DNA from: Chitinophaga solisilvae
GTDB lineage: Bacteria > Bacteroidota > Bacteroidia > Chitinophagales > Chitinophagaceae
NCBI RefSeq assembly: GCF_009928525.1
Contig: NZ_JAABOK010000022.1
Location: 37,899-101,898 of the forward strand
Direction: 5' to 3'
Length of the DNA stretch: 64,000 nt
The position numbers and the translations under genes were made by a program. The notes under the pieces are model-generated. The model had not been told where the DNA came from, searched no databases, and saw nothing but the letters and a program-made list of their open reading frames with translations. Positions 43,502 to 52,424 of the stretch are shown here, one piece after another; position 1 is the stretch's first letter; each line of letters starts with the position of its first letter.

Positions 43502-45514
43502 TTACCATATCCTGATCCGCTTATCTTCGTCCAGGAACATCTTCTCTCCGGGTCGTACATTAAAAGCCGGGTAGAAAGCAGGCGTGTTCATCAGCGGACC
43601 ATTTACACGCCAGATTGGTGGGGAATGGGGATCGTTATTTACCCAGTAGCGGAGGTATTCGTCTTTCATTTTCACGCGCCAGATTCTGGCCACTGAAAAG
43701 AAAAACCGCTGATCAGGTGTAAACCCTCCGATCCTCGTTGTATCCTGCCCTTGCCGGGTCATTTTAAAAGCATCGTATGCTACCGCAATTCCGCTGATAT
43801 CTGCTGTGTTTTCTCCTACTGTAAGCGCACCTTTTATATGAATACTATCCAATACGGTGAATGTACTGTACAGATCAATGACCTGCTGTGTTTTGGCCTT
43901 AAACTTCTTATAGTCTTCAGGTGTCCACCAATTTTTCACGTTACCGTCTTTATCAAACTGGGCCCCCTGATCGTCAAACGTATGCGTCAACTCATGCCCG
44001 ATCACCATGCCAATGCCACCATAGTTAAGCGCATCATCCGCGTTGTTATCAAAGTAGGGAGGCTGCAGAATTCCGGCGGGGAACACAATCTCATTGGCGG
44101 AAGGATTATTATAGGCTGTAACTGTAGAAGGCGTAGTGAACCACTCCGTCTTGTCAACCGGCTTACCTAGTTTAGCGAAGTTGTACTGGAAGTTGTTCGC
44201 GGCCGCCGATACCACATTTTCAAAATATTTATTCCTTACAATAATTACATTGTTGTATGCGCGCCACTTATCCGGGTATCCGATTTTTTTGGTGATAGCA
44301 AACAATTTTATCTTGGCTTTTTGCTTGGTGCTGTCACTCATCCAGTCTAACTTGTCTATCCTGTTGGAGAATGCCTTCTGCAGGTTATTCACAAGTTCCA
44401 GCATCCGTGTTTTGGCTGACTCCGGGAAATATAGCTTCGTATATAATTGACCCAATGCCTGGCCAAGATAGGTATCTACCACGCTGGACATGGTCTCACC
44501 GCGTGTTTTTTGCATGGTTTGTCCCGTGAGGACTTTATTATATTCAAAGGATGCATTCACAAAGGGCTTGCTGAGGTAATCTGCATAGGTACTAATATAA
44601 TTTACGCTCAGGTATACTTTCCAGTCCTCAAGCGGAACCGTTTTGAGAAGTGTGTTCAATTTGTCATAATAACCTGGTTGGGCTACATCCAGTGAATCTA
44701 TGGAAGCTCCCAGATGCTGGAAGAAAGTTGTCCAGCCTATATTGGGATGTTGCTTATTTAAAGCGGCCAATCCAACTTTATGGAAATTGGCTTTTATATC
44801 CCGCAACTCAATATTGGTCTTATGTGATGCTGCCAGCTGCTTTTGGATATTGTAAACAAGTGCCGCATTTTTTCTCGCCGATGCAGTATCGCTTCCCGTC
44901 AGTGTAAAAAGATCTGCGAGGTACTTTTTATAGGCTTGCTGAATAGCAATGGTGGCTGTGTCTGTCTTGAAGTAATAATCTCTGTCAGGCATACCGATAC
45001 CAGTCTGACCAATATGCCCCATATTCATGCTACTGTTTTCCTGATCGGGCGCCACCTGAAGATCGATCAGGGAAATGTTAGACAATTTGGTTTCTTCCGC
45101 TATGAATGTAAGCATATCAGCAATACTCCTGATGTCATTGATCTGCTGCAGACCGGGTTTGAGTGGCTCAAAACCACGCTGATTAATGATACTTGTATCC
45201 ATTCCGGAAGCAAAGAAATCACCAATCTTTTGTTCAAGGCTGCCGGAGGGATTATTGCTTTTTGATACGCTGTCAAGGATACCCTGCAACCTGAGACGTT
45301 GCTGATAGTTCATAAACCGGTAGGCGCCTACACCCGATTGGCTGGGTGGTATTTGTGCGGTATCATACCATTTTAAATTTACGTAATTATAAAAATTATC
45401 ACCCGGCTGAATGGTCGAGTCAATTCCGTCAATGGCAATGAAGGTTTTTTCGTTTGTTTGCGGTTGACAGGCAACAAAAACCAAGAAAAGGGATAGCAAA
45501 AACCAGTTTCTCAT
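43502..45514 (-). CDS. M13-family (neprilysin/PepO) zinc metallopeptidase lipoprotein
   Basis: 670 aa, normal for M13. Lipoprotein signal LFLVFVACQPQ. Zinc motif HELTH at 507-511 in VIGHELTHTFDDQG, third ligand Glu in GENTADISG, and the family segment NEIVFPAGILQPPYF. The C-terminal NGPLMNTPAFYPAFNVRPGEKM is also typical, but the usual final CxxW is replaced by KRIRIW, so the terminal Cys is missing. It degrades oligopeptides in the periplasm or at the surface. Single gene. Confidence 0.93.
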   Translation of the reverse strand: MRNWFLLSLFLVFVACQPQTNEKTFIAIDGIDSTIQPGDNFYNYVNLKWYDTAQIPPSQSGVGAYRFMNYQQRLRLQGILDSVSKSNNPSGSLEQKIGDFFASGMDTSIINQRGFEPLKPGLQQINDIRSIADMLTFIAEETKLSNISLIDLQVAPDQENSSMNMGHIGQTGIGMPDRDYYFKTDTATIAIQQAYKKYLADLFTLTGSDTASARKNAALVYNIQKQLAASHKTNIELRDIKANFHKVGLAALNKQHPNIGWTTFFQHLGASIDSLDVAQPGYYDKLNTLLKTVPLEDWKVYLSVNYISTYADYLSKPFVNASFEYNKVLTGQTMQKTRGETMSSVVDTYLGQALGQLYTKLYFPESAKTRMLELVNNLQKAFSNRIDKLDWMSDSTKQKAKIKLFAITKKIGYPDKWRAYNNVIIVRNKYFENVVSAAANNFQYNFAKLGKPVDKTEWFTTPSTVTAYNNPSANEIVFPAGILQPPYFDNNADDALNYGGIGMVIGHELTHTFDDQGAQFDKDGNVKNWWTPEDYKKFKAKTQQVIDLYSTFTVLDSIHIKGALTVGENTADISGIAVAYDAFKMTRQGQDTTRIGGFTPDQRFFFSVARIWRVKMKDEYLRYWVNNDPHSPPIWRVNGPLMNTPAFYPAFNVRPGEKMFLDEDKRIRIW

Positions 45515-45784
45515 ACAAATTGAATTGGTTGCGAAATGATGTTGAATGATTAATAAAGATATCGTTTCTATCTAATAATTTTTCAAATACATCATATGGA
45601 AGATGCCGGAATCTTTATAGAATGGAGGGCAAATCATCAGTACTTTCTAAAAAGACCCGTTTTCTTTTGGCATTTGTTGTGCCCCCTGGGTGCTGCCATT
45701 GCCGGACAAAATTTCTTACATCAACTACACCCTGTATTGCAAAACCGTAATTATCATAATTTTGATCAGATTATAAACTTTTTT

Positions 45785-46084
45785 ATGGACGAGTTTAAAA
45801 CCACCATTGATTTTCTAAAAAAAAATGCCCTGGCCAGTTCAATCTTGCTTAGCGATAGCCAGATTGCATCGAAAATCGGGCTAGGTATAGAAAAGTTCAA
45901 TGAGTATTACCATAAGGATACTGCTCCCGTTAGTACCTTAAAAAAATTGAGAGATAGTTACCCTCAATATCTGATCGGACAAACTTATTTTACGGTGACT
46001 TATATTCAGGAAGTAGATCCTGAAGACCCGCCTACTCCTCCTTTAACTGAAGAGGAAAAAAAGAATGGAAAATTTTCAAATTAG
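45785..46084 (+). CDS. Small HTH-like hypothetical protein
   Basis: 99 aa from ATG 45785; upstream in-frame sequence to 45596 is not convincing. Helical core (SSILLSDSQIASKIGLGIEKFNEYYHKDTAPVS) looks like a degenerate XRE/Cro-type helix-turn-helix, and the tail is acidic and proline-rich (VDPEDPPTPPLTEEEKK). Base composition is more AT-rich than its neighbours. It is flanked by a tRNA gene on the far side. No family assigned. Confidence 0.5.
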   Translation: MDEFKTTIDFLKKNALASSILLSDSQIASKIGLGIEKFNEYYHKDTAPVSTLKKLRDSYPQYLIGQTYFTVTYIQEVDPEDPPTPPLTEEEKKNGKFSN

Positions 46085-46249
46085 CAGTACTATACTGCAG
46101 CTATGTAATAATAAACGTATTCAAAAACTGAACAATTACGGACGGGTGGCCAGGCTTTGGCATTCTTCTTTAAAATAAAAGTGCCACGAAAGCCGCGATT
46201 TATTTCCGGGAATAGTTGCGATTCCGGGGCAATTTTTCCGGAAATAAGA

Positions 46250-46277
46250 AAGCCTGCAGGTATTAACCTGCAGGCTT
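46250..46277 (-). terminator. Terminator of tRNA-Ser
   Basis: Perfect 12-bp stem (AAGCCTGCAGGT and ACCTGCAGGCTT) with a 4-nt loop, 27 nt past the tRNA 3' end on the minus strand, followed by a T-rich stretch on that strand. Confidence 0.7.
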
Positions 46278-46303
46278 CTTGCATATCTTATTCATGTTAT
46301 TTG

Positions 46304-46388
46304 CGGAGAGTCAGGGATTCGAACCCCGGGACCTGTTACAGTCAACAGTTTTCAAGACTGCCGCAATCGACCGCTCTGCCAACTCTCC
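46304..46388 (-). tRNA. tRNA-Ser (anticodon UGA)
   Basis: 85-nt class II tRNA. Acceptor stem GGAGAGT/ACTCTCC with discriminator G, D-loop AGCGGTCGA, anticodon loop CTTGAAA (anticodon TGA, reads UCA/UCN), long variable arm typical of Ser, and T-loop GGTTCGAATCC. The terminal CCA is not encoded. A consensus promoter lies directly upstream and a hairpin terminator downstream. Confidence 0.95.
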
Positions 46389-46395
46389 AGTGGCG

Positions 46396-46403
46396 CAAAT
46401 GTA
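46396..46403 (-). promoter_or_regulatory. Bacteroidota -7 element of tRNA-Ser
   Basis: TACATTTG on the minus strand, a full TAnnTTTG match, 7 bp before the tRNA 5' end, preceded by A/T-rich DNA. Transcription would begin at or next to the mature 5' end. Confidence 0.65.
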
Positions 46404-46608
46404 TAAAACGAATTGATTTTAAAAAAATTTATACCCGTTTTTTTTGAAAAATCTTCGGCCTAAAGATGGCCCCAGTCCGGATACAAGTATCCAGATACAC
46501 CGAAAACCCTTTACTATGGCCATTTACATCCCGTAACTATTTTTACATTCACATAGTACCTTGAAGCAGAAAATGTTAGCCATTACACCAATTTCCGTAA
46601 ATTTAAAG

Positions 46609-47046
46609 ATGAACATATTCTTTGAAGGACCTGTACTCTGGTCGCAAATAGATGCCAATATGCACCTGCGGCACTCCGCCTATGCGGATTTTGCTGCGCA
46701 GGCGCGCCTGGCCATGCTCGATAGGGTTGGAATGGATGCCATGCAGTTCGTGAAATTACAACTCGGCCCGATCCTCTTCCGGGAAGAGCTGATCTACCTC
46801 CGCGAAATCGGCGCCAACGACAAAGTCACCGTTACCTGTGAAATGACGAAATGCAAAAGCGATGGCTCCCGCTGGTCTATCCGCCACGAGATTTACCGCG
46901 GTGATGGCATAAAATCCGCTATTGTCAATGTAGACGGGGCCTGGATAGATACTGCGAAACGCAAACTCACGGCGCTGTCCCCGGAAATGATGGCGCGGTT
47001 CAATGCCATTCCCCGCAGCGCGGACTTCATCCCGGAATCAGTGTAA
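46609..47046 (+). CDS. Acyl-CoA thioesterase, 4HBT hotdog family
   Basis: 145 aa from ATG 46609 (MNIFFEGPVLW); earlier in-frame starts at 46561 (TTG) and 46573 add residues without family character. Hotdog fold with the signature QIDANMHLRHSAYADFAAQARLAML (Asp/His active-site region). It hydrolyses acyl-CoA thioesters in the cytoplasm; chain preference is unknown. Its stop overlaps the 3' end of the convergent NTPase gene by 9 bp. Confidence 0.85.
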   Translation: MNIFFEGPVLWSQIDANMHLRHSAYADFAAQARLAMLDRVGMDAMQFVKLQLGPILFREELIYLREIGANDKVTVTCEMTKCKSDGSRWSIRHEIYRGDGIKSAIVNVDGAWIDTAKRKLTALSPEMMARFNAIPRSADFIPESV

Positions 47047-47577
47047 CCGCTGCAATATAAAATCAACCCGCTCCCTGACGCTGCCTGGCGGCACGGTGAA
47101 CAACGTATATCCGTATGCGGTGTATACCTCCTGCATCCTGTCATGCGTGGCAGTGGCCGTAGTAAAATCCTGCTTCCGCTCTTCATCTCCGCAGAAAATT
47201 TCTTCCCAGGGCGGGAAGATAAATACGCGGTCATTATACCGGCATTCCCTGCAAAGGCATACCAGCTCTTCTGTCAGCGGTAAACCGGTTAGTTTCGTAT
47301 AGCCGGCAACGTCCGGAAGCGCCCGGTCAAAAAATACCGGAGATACGCCTGGCTGCAAGGCATGATAGTCCCGCACTGCCGCTGCCTGCATGAGGTTACG
47401 GAATGCTTCCGTGTTATCCCAGGGCACAGCATGACCACCAGACTGCACCTGTTCCTGAATAATCTGTCGCCCTGACTCGGGCACAATGGAATAGCCCATT
47501 GCTTCCAATGCCTTTATCACCGTGGTTTTACCCGCGCCGGGCCCACCGGTCAATACATAGCCGTTTTGCCTTATCAT
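47038..47577 (-). CDS. AAA_28-type P-loop NTPase
   Basis: 179 aa from ATG 47577 (MIRQNGYVLTGGPGAGKTT). Walker A GGPGAGKT at the N-terminus, FFDRALPD as the Walker B/kinase-like acidic motif, and VFIFPPWEEIFCGDEERKQDF typical of AAA_28 (NadR/Ttd14-like) proteins. Probably a small-molecule kinase or nucleotide-dependent switch; substrate unknown. A -7 element at 47633-47640 lies upstream and supports this start over 47706. Confidence 0.85.
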   Translation of the reverse strand: MIRQNGYVLTGGPGAGKTTVIKALEAMGYSIVPESGRQIIQEQVQSGGHAVPWDNTEAFRNLMQAAAVRDYHALQPGVSPVFFDRALPDVAGYTKLTGLPLTEELVCLCRECRYNDRVFIFPPWEEIFCGDEERKQDFTTATATHDRMQEVYTAYGYTLFTVPPGSVRERVDFILQRLH

Positions 47578-47632
47578 AAATAGTAAATTGAGATTGAAAA
47601 AGATGACAGAACCGTCACCGGGTGAAGTAGCA

Positions 47633-47640
47633 CAAAGATA
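47633..47640 (-). promoter_or_regulatory. Bacteroidota -7 element for the AAA_28 NTPase gene
   Basis: TATCTTTG on the minus strand, a full TAnnTTTG match, 55 bp upstream of ATG 47577. Confidence 0.5.
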
Positions 47641-47806
47641 CATCATCTCCGGTAAGTATACACGTACCGGAAAAATTCTGTTGTAAATACATCTCAGGCT
47701 GAACAAACAAGGCCGCCCCGGTCAGTACACCGGACAACAAGGCGCCTGTATATAACACAGACGCCTGCATCGTTTCTTCCTGCTCCGGCTGTATGCCGGA
47801 TATCAT

Positions 47807-48334
47807 TTACCGGACTGTTACCGGTTTGGCAGCGCGTGTAATCATATCCCTGTCAGACTCCAGCGCCTTGATAAAGGGCAGGTCATTCTGCAGCCACGCG
47901 CGGGATGACTGCTCCAGGTAATTGTCCAGCTGAAAAAACTTCGCTGCCCTGGTGGCTCCCAACAGCTTGTTCATGCGCCTGAAATAACGCATCTGCAGCC
48001 GCCCGAATTCGAGGTCGTTATTAATCAGCTGACGGGTCAGGGAGTTCATCTTGCGCTCGTCCAGTGAAGCAAATTCTTCATTGTACATCTTCAGCAAGGC
48101 AATCCGCTCCGTCAGCCAGGGGCTCTTCTCGTCTTCATATTCCAGAAAGGCTGCTGTAAAAGTCTTTTCCTCCAATGGTGAAATATGCAGCTGCTCGCTC
48201 AGCAATGCACCTTTGTCTTTCCCGAAGATTTGTGTAACCAGATCCGGCCCGGGGTAGGCCTCGGCGGCAGGTGTCTGGGAGTAAGCCGCCAGTCCTGATA
48301 GCAGGACAATCAACAAACAAAACAAAGTTCTCAT
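47807..48334 (-). CDS. Secreted helical protein, possibly Spy/CpxP-like
   Basis: 175 aa. Signal peptide (MRTLFCLLIVLLSGLAAYSQ). The mature part is nearly all helix with charged repeats (FLEYEDEKSPWLTERIALLKMYNEEF, LEFGRLQMRYFRRMNKLLG), reminiscent of Spy/CpxP-type periplasmic proteins of Bacteroidota, but the LTxxQ motifs are not clear. Function unknown. The 229-bp interval to the NTPase gene holds no confident gene. Confidence 0.7.
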   Translation of the reverse strand: MRTLFCLLIVLLSGLAAYSQTPAAEAYPGPDLVTQIFGKDKGALLSEQLHISPLEEKTFTAAFLEYEDEKSPWLTERIALLKMYNEEFASLDERKMNSLTRQLINNDLEFGRLQMRYFRRMNKLLGATRAAKFFQLDNYLEQSSRAWLQNDLPFIKALESDRDMITRAAKPVTVR

Positions 48335-48718
48335 GTTACCTGGATTTAATAGTTATCGTCGTCCCTTTTCCATCGCGCATTAGCTGCTACGCAGGTATAC
48401 TGATAAATACAAATCGTGATGAAGGCTACCGTGAATTTTTAATTATGAATTAGGAATGATGAATGATGAGTTAGCGCGAAGATCTAAGCGGATCAAATAA
48501 CTTTAATCATTCGCTGAGCTCTTCGCTCAAACTCATCATTCATAATTCTTAATTCATAATTGATCCTCTCCTGTTTATCGTTGCGATGGTAATTAGCTTA
48601 ACAGGCACATCAGCACCTCTGGCCTGGTCTTCGGGAGGCATGGTTATGAGGTGTAAGAATGTAAACAACGGGAACTGAAAAATAGTTCTGGCGGGTAGAA
48701 AGATTTAACAGAAGGGCC
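48335..48718. other. Intergenic region with diverged palindromic element
   Basis: About 380 bp. It holds the palindrome at 48441-48561. The rest, including 48562-48718 next to the GLPGLI gene 3' end, shows no gene or strong hairpin. Confidence 0.45.
48441..48561. repeat. Palindromic element, diverged arms (element 6 of 10)
   Basis: Outer arms are AATTATGAATTAnGAATnATGAATGATGAG rather than AATTACG 7-mers. The core GCGAAGATCTAAGCGGAT is intact on the left and GCGAAGAGCTCAGCG on the right. Many mismatches between arms suggest an old copy. It is also the only copy not close to a stop codon. Confidence 0.75.
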
Positions 48719-49465
48719 TCACAACATGATACCCTTCAGGTATGCTTTTCCATAGTTGCCCCATTTGTCCAGCGTTTTGGAGATTGTTTCATTCAGGGCG
48801 GCAGTAGTCACTTTTTTCCCTCTGGCAGGCGGTTTCAGCGCTCCGGGCTGCACATCGTCTACCAGCACTTTGGTGGCAAACCAGGTGATATGCTCATGCG
48901 GCAATGCTACCCCCAGTATCATACCAGGCAGACCAGTAAAGGATTCCGGCCCGCCAGGGGTAACAATGGCATCCGTATAGAAGGCTACTACATAGATGGA
49001 ATCCATGATGATGGCATTGGCCCGGCGGCAGTCGAAACCGGCAATCTTCCTGGTTTCATCCGTGAGCTTCCAGCGGATCCGGCGGATACTGTCCTGCTGC
49101 AGATACAGTTGCTCAAACACTTTCTTTTGTGATATGCTTTCTTTTTTCTGCAGATCTGTATATACTTCGTTGGCCTCTGCAGGCGATTCCCGGACATTCA
49201 CATTCTCCTGCAACTCCCTCCCTGGCTTGTAGGAAGTGATGTTACCGGTAAACTGCAGATCAAAATAGGATGTACTGAATTTAGGCGTCATCTTTTTTTC
49301 CAGGTCTTTCCAGGAAGCGTTATCATCACCGTACATCTCGTCTATCCGTGCATGAACGTTCTGCTTCTTCTCAAACTCTATCCTGCCCTGCTGCAGAAAG
49401 GTCGTATGCTGCGCCTGCACGCTGCTGCACACAAAAGCTAAAAGACAAATAACAATGCTTTTCAT
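48719..49465 (-). CDS. GLPGLI family protein
   Basis: 248 aa. Signal peptide (MKSIVICLLAFVCSSVQAQ). The family-naming motif is present as FTGLPGMILG near residue 180, preceded by KIAGFDCRRANAIIMDSIYVVAFYTDAI, the other conserved block. GLPGLI proteins are exported Bacteroidota proteins of unknown function, usually encoded beside a TonB-dependent receptor, as here: the gene starts 3 bp after the receptor's stop. Confidence 0.92.
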   Translation of the reverse strand: MKSIVICLLAFVCSSVQAQHTTFLQQGRIEFEKKQNVHARIDEMYGDDNASWKDLEKKMTPKFSTSYFDLQFTGNITSYKPGRELQENVNVRESPAEANEVYTDLQKKESISQKKVFEQLYLQQDSIRRIRWKLTDETRKIAGFDCRRANAIIMDSIYVVAFYTDAIVTPGGPESFTGLPGMILGVALPHEHITWFATKVLVDDVQPGALKPPARGKKVTTAALNETISKTLDKWGNYGKAYLKGIML

Positions 49466-49468
49466 AAA

Positions 49469-52252
49469 TCAGTCTTTAGATGCCGCTCCTCCGGCTTTAT
49501 TGAAATTCCAGGTAACAGACAACATACCATAGCGTCCGATGGAAGACCAGGTGTTCTGTGTGATATAATTACTGTTGACAGACCTGCTGAATCCGATGTT
49601 CTGGTTCAGCATATCATTTACAGAGATGCCTGCCTGCAGGGCTTCCTTCTTGCCAAACTTCTTCATAAGTCCTGCATTCAGGATACACGCGTTGTTGTTT
49701 CCGGTAAATACGGCAGTTTTCTGCCGGATATTATAATTGGCCTCCGAGTGCAGTACCAGCTTCCAGGGCAGGAACAGGTCCATGCTGTAGGTGAAAGTAT
49801 AAGTCCAGTAATCGGTACGTATACTTTTCTGCACGGAAGATGTACTGGTATTGAACCGTGCTTCCGCCTGCGCATATGCTTCATAGACTTTTTCTTTGGA
49901 ACTCATGAAATATATGCTCCCATTGCCGTTGAAGCTGCGCGTTATGTTCTGTTGGCCTTCAATAAAGTTCACATTCCGGTAATAGTTGTTGGTCAGGTTA
50001 TACCCGATGGTGTGGGGCGTACCTTTAATTCTCCAGCCCATTGTCATGTCCATTCCGGCGTTCTGATTACCGTTTACGTTTACCGCCTGCGTTGTACGGC
50101 GGCCTTTTGCATCGATGGTGGTATAATCGCTGAAGTCATTGCTGCTGGTATTATACATCAGGCTGATCCAGAGATTTCTTTCTGAAATAACCTTATAATC
50201 AGAATAGGTTATTCTGAAATTATTTCTGAAAGATGGCTTCAGATCAGGGTTTCCGATATACACATTCTGCTCGTCTTCATTGGAGCGCAGCGGTTGCAGC
50301 TGATTGATGGAAGGCTGCCCGGTATTACCGTTATAGGAAAAGTTGAGCCGGCGCTGCTGGCTGAAGGTATAACGCAGGGTGGCTGCTGGAAACCAGTTAA
50401 CAAAATCGCGCCTGCGGGAGCTACCCTGATACTTGTCCTGCTGGTCATATCCGGTAAGCCCAACGTTACCGCCTAAATTAATACGTAATTTTTTTGCATT
50501 AAAAACATAGAACAGTCCGCCCTTGTGGGTTAGCATGTTGAAGGCATAATCGTTGCTGAAGGTACTGTCCAGCAAGGCATATTTTCCATCTGCCTTATTA
50601 AATGAATTGCGGCTGGAGTGGCTGTTGGTAATATTAATGCCGTAGCTGGCCATCAGCGAGGACTTGGGCGACAACGGCTCTGTATAGGTAATGTTACCGT
50701 TTACATTGATACTTTCGTTATTGGTAGTCTTGTACTGGTCGGTATGCTGCGTAGAGTCTACCGCGTTATTGGCAAAATAGTCTGTTTTCGAATCCAGGAA
50801 ACCATCGCCTTTGGTACGGGAATAGTTTTCCGAGAAGTTCAGGGAAAGGGTTCTGCCTTGTTTCTTTAATTTCTTCCGCCAGAGAATATTACTGGAAAGG
50901 GTACTGATATCTGATTTGGCATTATACCTGCGTTCATTCTGATTCACCAGGGCGCTGTCTGCCCCGATAAATTCAGAAGCGAAGCGGCTGTTGGTTATTT
51001 TATGATCCAGTCCGCCATCCATGCGGATAGTCAGGGAGGAAGAAGAATCGAGCTGTCTTTCATAAAAGCCGTTCAGGCTGTTTCTCATGATGCTGTTATT
51101 GAAAGACTCCCGCACGTTACGGAAGGTGGTGGTATTATCCGGCATGATATTCTGTGTGTTGGTAACGCTGTTACCATCCATGTAGAGCTGCATGGTTTTC
51201 AGGTTACCATTGATATTGTTTTTATCTGCATTCCACTTATTATTGAAGTGCAGGCCGCCGGTTTGTACCAGCGGGTAGCCTTTGCCTTCGTATTTTCCGC
51301 TCCAGTCCTGCATATCATCTGTAACCGTGCCGTTAAAAACAAGATCACCGCTGCCGTCGGGTGTAAACTGATCGGCCATGCCCTGTCCGTATTTCTCCCG
51401 TTCATTCCAGTCGAGGCCCATTTTACCGGTATTGGAAACGATGCCGTAGGCAGAAAATTTCATTTTTCCGCGGAACATATTCAGCATGGCACTGGTTTCA
51501 TGAAATCCGTCCAGGCCTGCGCCGGTACTGATTTTTCCGAAGTACCCGTTTTTTTTGTTTTCTTTGAGTTTCAGGTTGATGGTTTTCGCTGCCTGTCCGT
51601 CATCTACGCCGGTAAAGGCTGCCTGGTCGCTTTTTTTATCAAACAGCTGTACTTTATCCACCATATCGGCGCGCAGATTTTTTGTTACCAGGGTAGGATC
51701 ATCGCCAAAGAATTCTTCTCCGTCTACCAGCACCTTTTTTACCTTTTCTCCCTGTGCGGTAATCTGCCCCTTGTTATCTACCTGAATGCCGGGCAGTTTC
51801 TTCAGGAGGTCTTCCACATTGGCGTTAGCCTGTGTCTTATAGCTGTCTGCATTAAATTCTGTGGTATCTCCCTTTATTTTGATGGCGGCCACCTTCTGTT
51901 GAATCACTACTTCATGCAGCAGTCTGGAACGCAGGGTGAGCATAATACTACCGGTATTATGCACGCTGGTATCTGATAACGTTACCGGCTCTACGTAATC
52001 GGCAAAGGAGGGATAGGTAATCAGCAGCAGGTATTTACCCGCCGGAATGTTATCCAGCTGAAAATTACCGGTGGCGGCAGAGCGGGTAAAGGTAACGAGT
52101 ATGGAATCTTTTGCCTGCAGCAGGGCTACTACGGCGTTGGAGAGTTTTACGTGATTAAGCGTGTCTGTCACATTCCCCTTGATCACTGCCTGCTGGCCAT
52201 AACACAGGTTAATAACGGTTAAGCAAAAAATGAACGATAGGATTTTTTTCAT
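49469..52252 (-). CDS. TonB-dependent receptor-like outer-membrane beta-barrel protein
   Basis: 927 aa. Signal peptide (MKKILSFIFCLTVINLCYG). Carboxypeptidase-regulatory-like domain ~22-105 (GNVTDTLNHVKLSNAVVALLQ). Plug domain ~115-230 (NVEDLLKKLPGIQVDNKGQITAQGEKV, VLVDGEEFFGDDPTLV). The C-terminal ~650 residues are barrel strands of the outer membrane beta-barrel family. It imports or exports an unknown ligand with TonB. Operon head with the GLPGLI gene. Confidence 0.93.
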   Translation of the reverse strand: MKKILSFIFCLTVINLCYGQQAVIKGNVTDTLNHVKLSNAVVALLQAKDSILVTFTRSAATGNFQLDNIPAGKYLLLITYPSFADYVEPVTLSDTSVHNTGSIMLTLRSRLLHEVVIQQKVAAIKIKGDTTEFNADSYKTQANANVEDLLKKLPGIQVDNKGQITAQGEKVKKVLVDGEEFFGDDPTLVTKNLRADMVDKVQLFDKKSDQAAFTGVDDGQAAKTINLKLKENKKNGYFGKISTGAGLDGFHETSAMLNMFRGKMKFSAYGIVSNTGKMGLDWNEREKYGQGMADQFTPDGSGDLVFNGTVTDDMQDWSGKYEGKGYPLVQTGGLHFNNKWNADKNNINGNLKTMQLYMDGNSVTNTQNIMPDNTTTFRNVRESFNNSIMRNSLNGFYERQLDSSSSLTIRMDGGLDHKITNSRFASEFIGADSALVNQNERRYNAKSDISTLSSNILWRKKLKKQGRTLSLNFSENYSRTKGDGFLDSKTDYFANNAVDSTQHTDQYKTTNNESINVNGNITYTEPLSPKSSLMASYGINITNSHSSRNSFNKADGKYALLDSTFSNDYAFNMLTHKGGLFYVFNAKKLRINLGGNVGLTGYDQQDKYQGSSRRRDFVNWFPAATLRYTFSQQRRLNFSYNGNTGQPSINQLQPLRSNEDEQNVYIGNPDLKPSFRNNFRITYSDYKVISERNLWISLMYNTSSNDFSDYTTIDAKGRRTTQAVNVNGNQNAGMDMTMGWRIKGTPHTIGYNLTNNYYRNVNFIEGQQNITRSFNGNGSIYFMSSKEKVYEAYAQAEARFNTSTSSVQKSIRTDYWTYTFTYSMDLFLPWKLVLHSEANYNIRQKTAVFTGNNNACILNAGLMKKFGKKEALQAGISVNDMLNQNIGFSRSVNSNYITQNTWSSIGRYGMLSVTWNFNKAGGAASKD

Positions 52253-52424
52253 CGCGGGTATTACAGTTATAAACTACGGGGTAAAATTCATCTTTTAATT
52301 CAGAAAATGATTGTTGGCAGTGATAAACATCTGTTAAAAAGCATCCTATTTATCATGTAGGTTTAGTGTGTTACTGTTGGCATTTAACAAACGGCTATCG
52401 TCATAACAAGATAAGAAAAACTTT

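Noticed and set aside
43301..43696. 131-aa + strand open frame after the NTF2-like gene
   Set aside because: It runs through the terminator hairpin and into the antisense of the M13 peptidase C-terminus.
47615..47806. 63-aa minus-strand open frame beginning right after the Spy-like gene stop
   Set aside because: It contains the -7 promoter element of the downstream NTPase gene, has no SD or family signal, and its composition is not convincing.
51002..51976. 324-aa open frame on the + strand
   Set aside because: Antisense to the TonB receptor plug and barrel.
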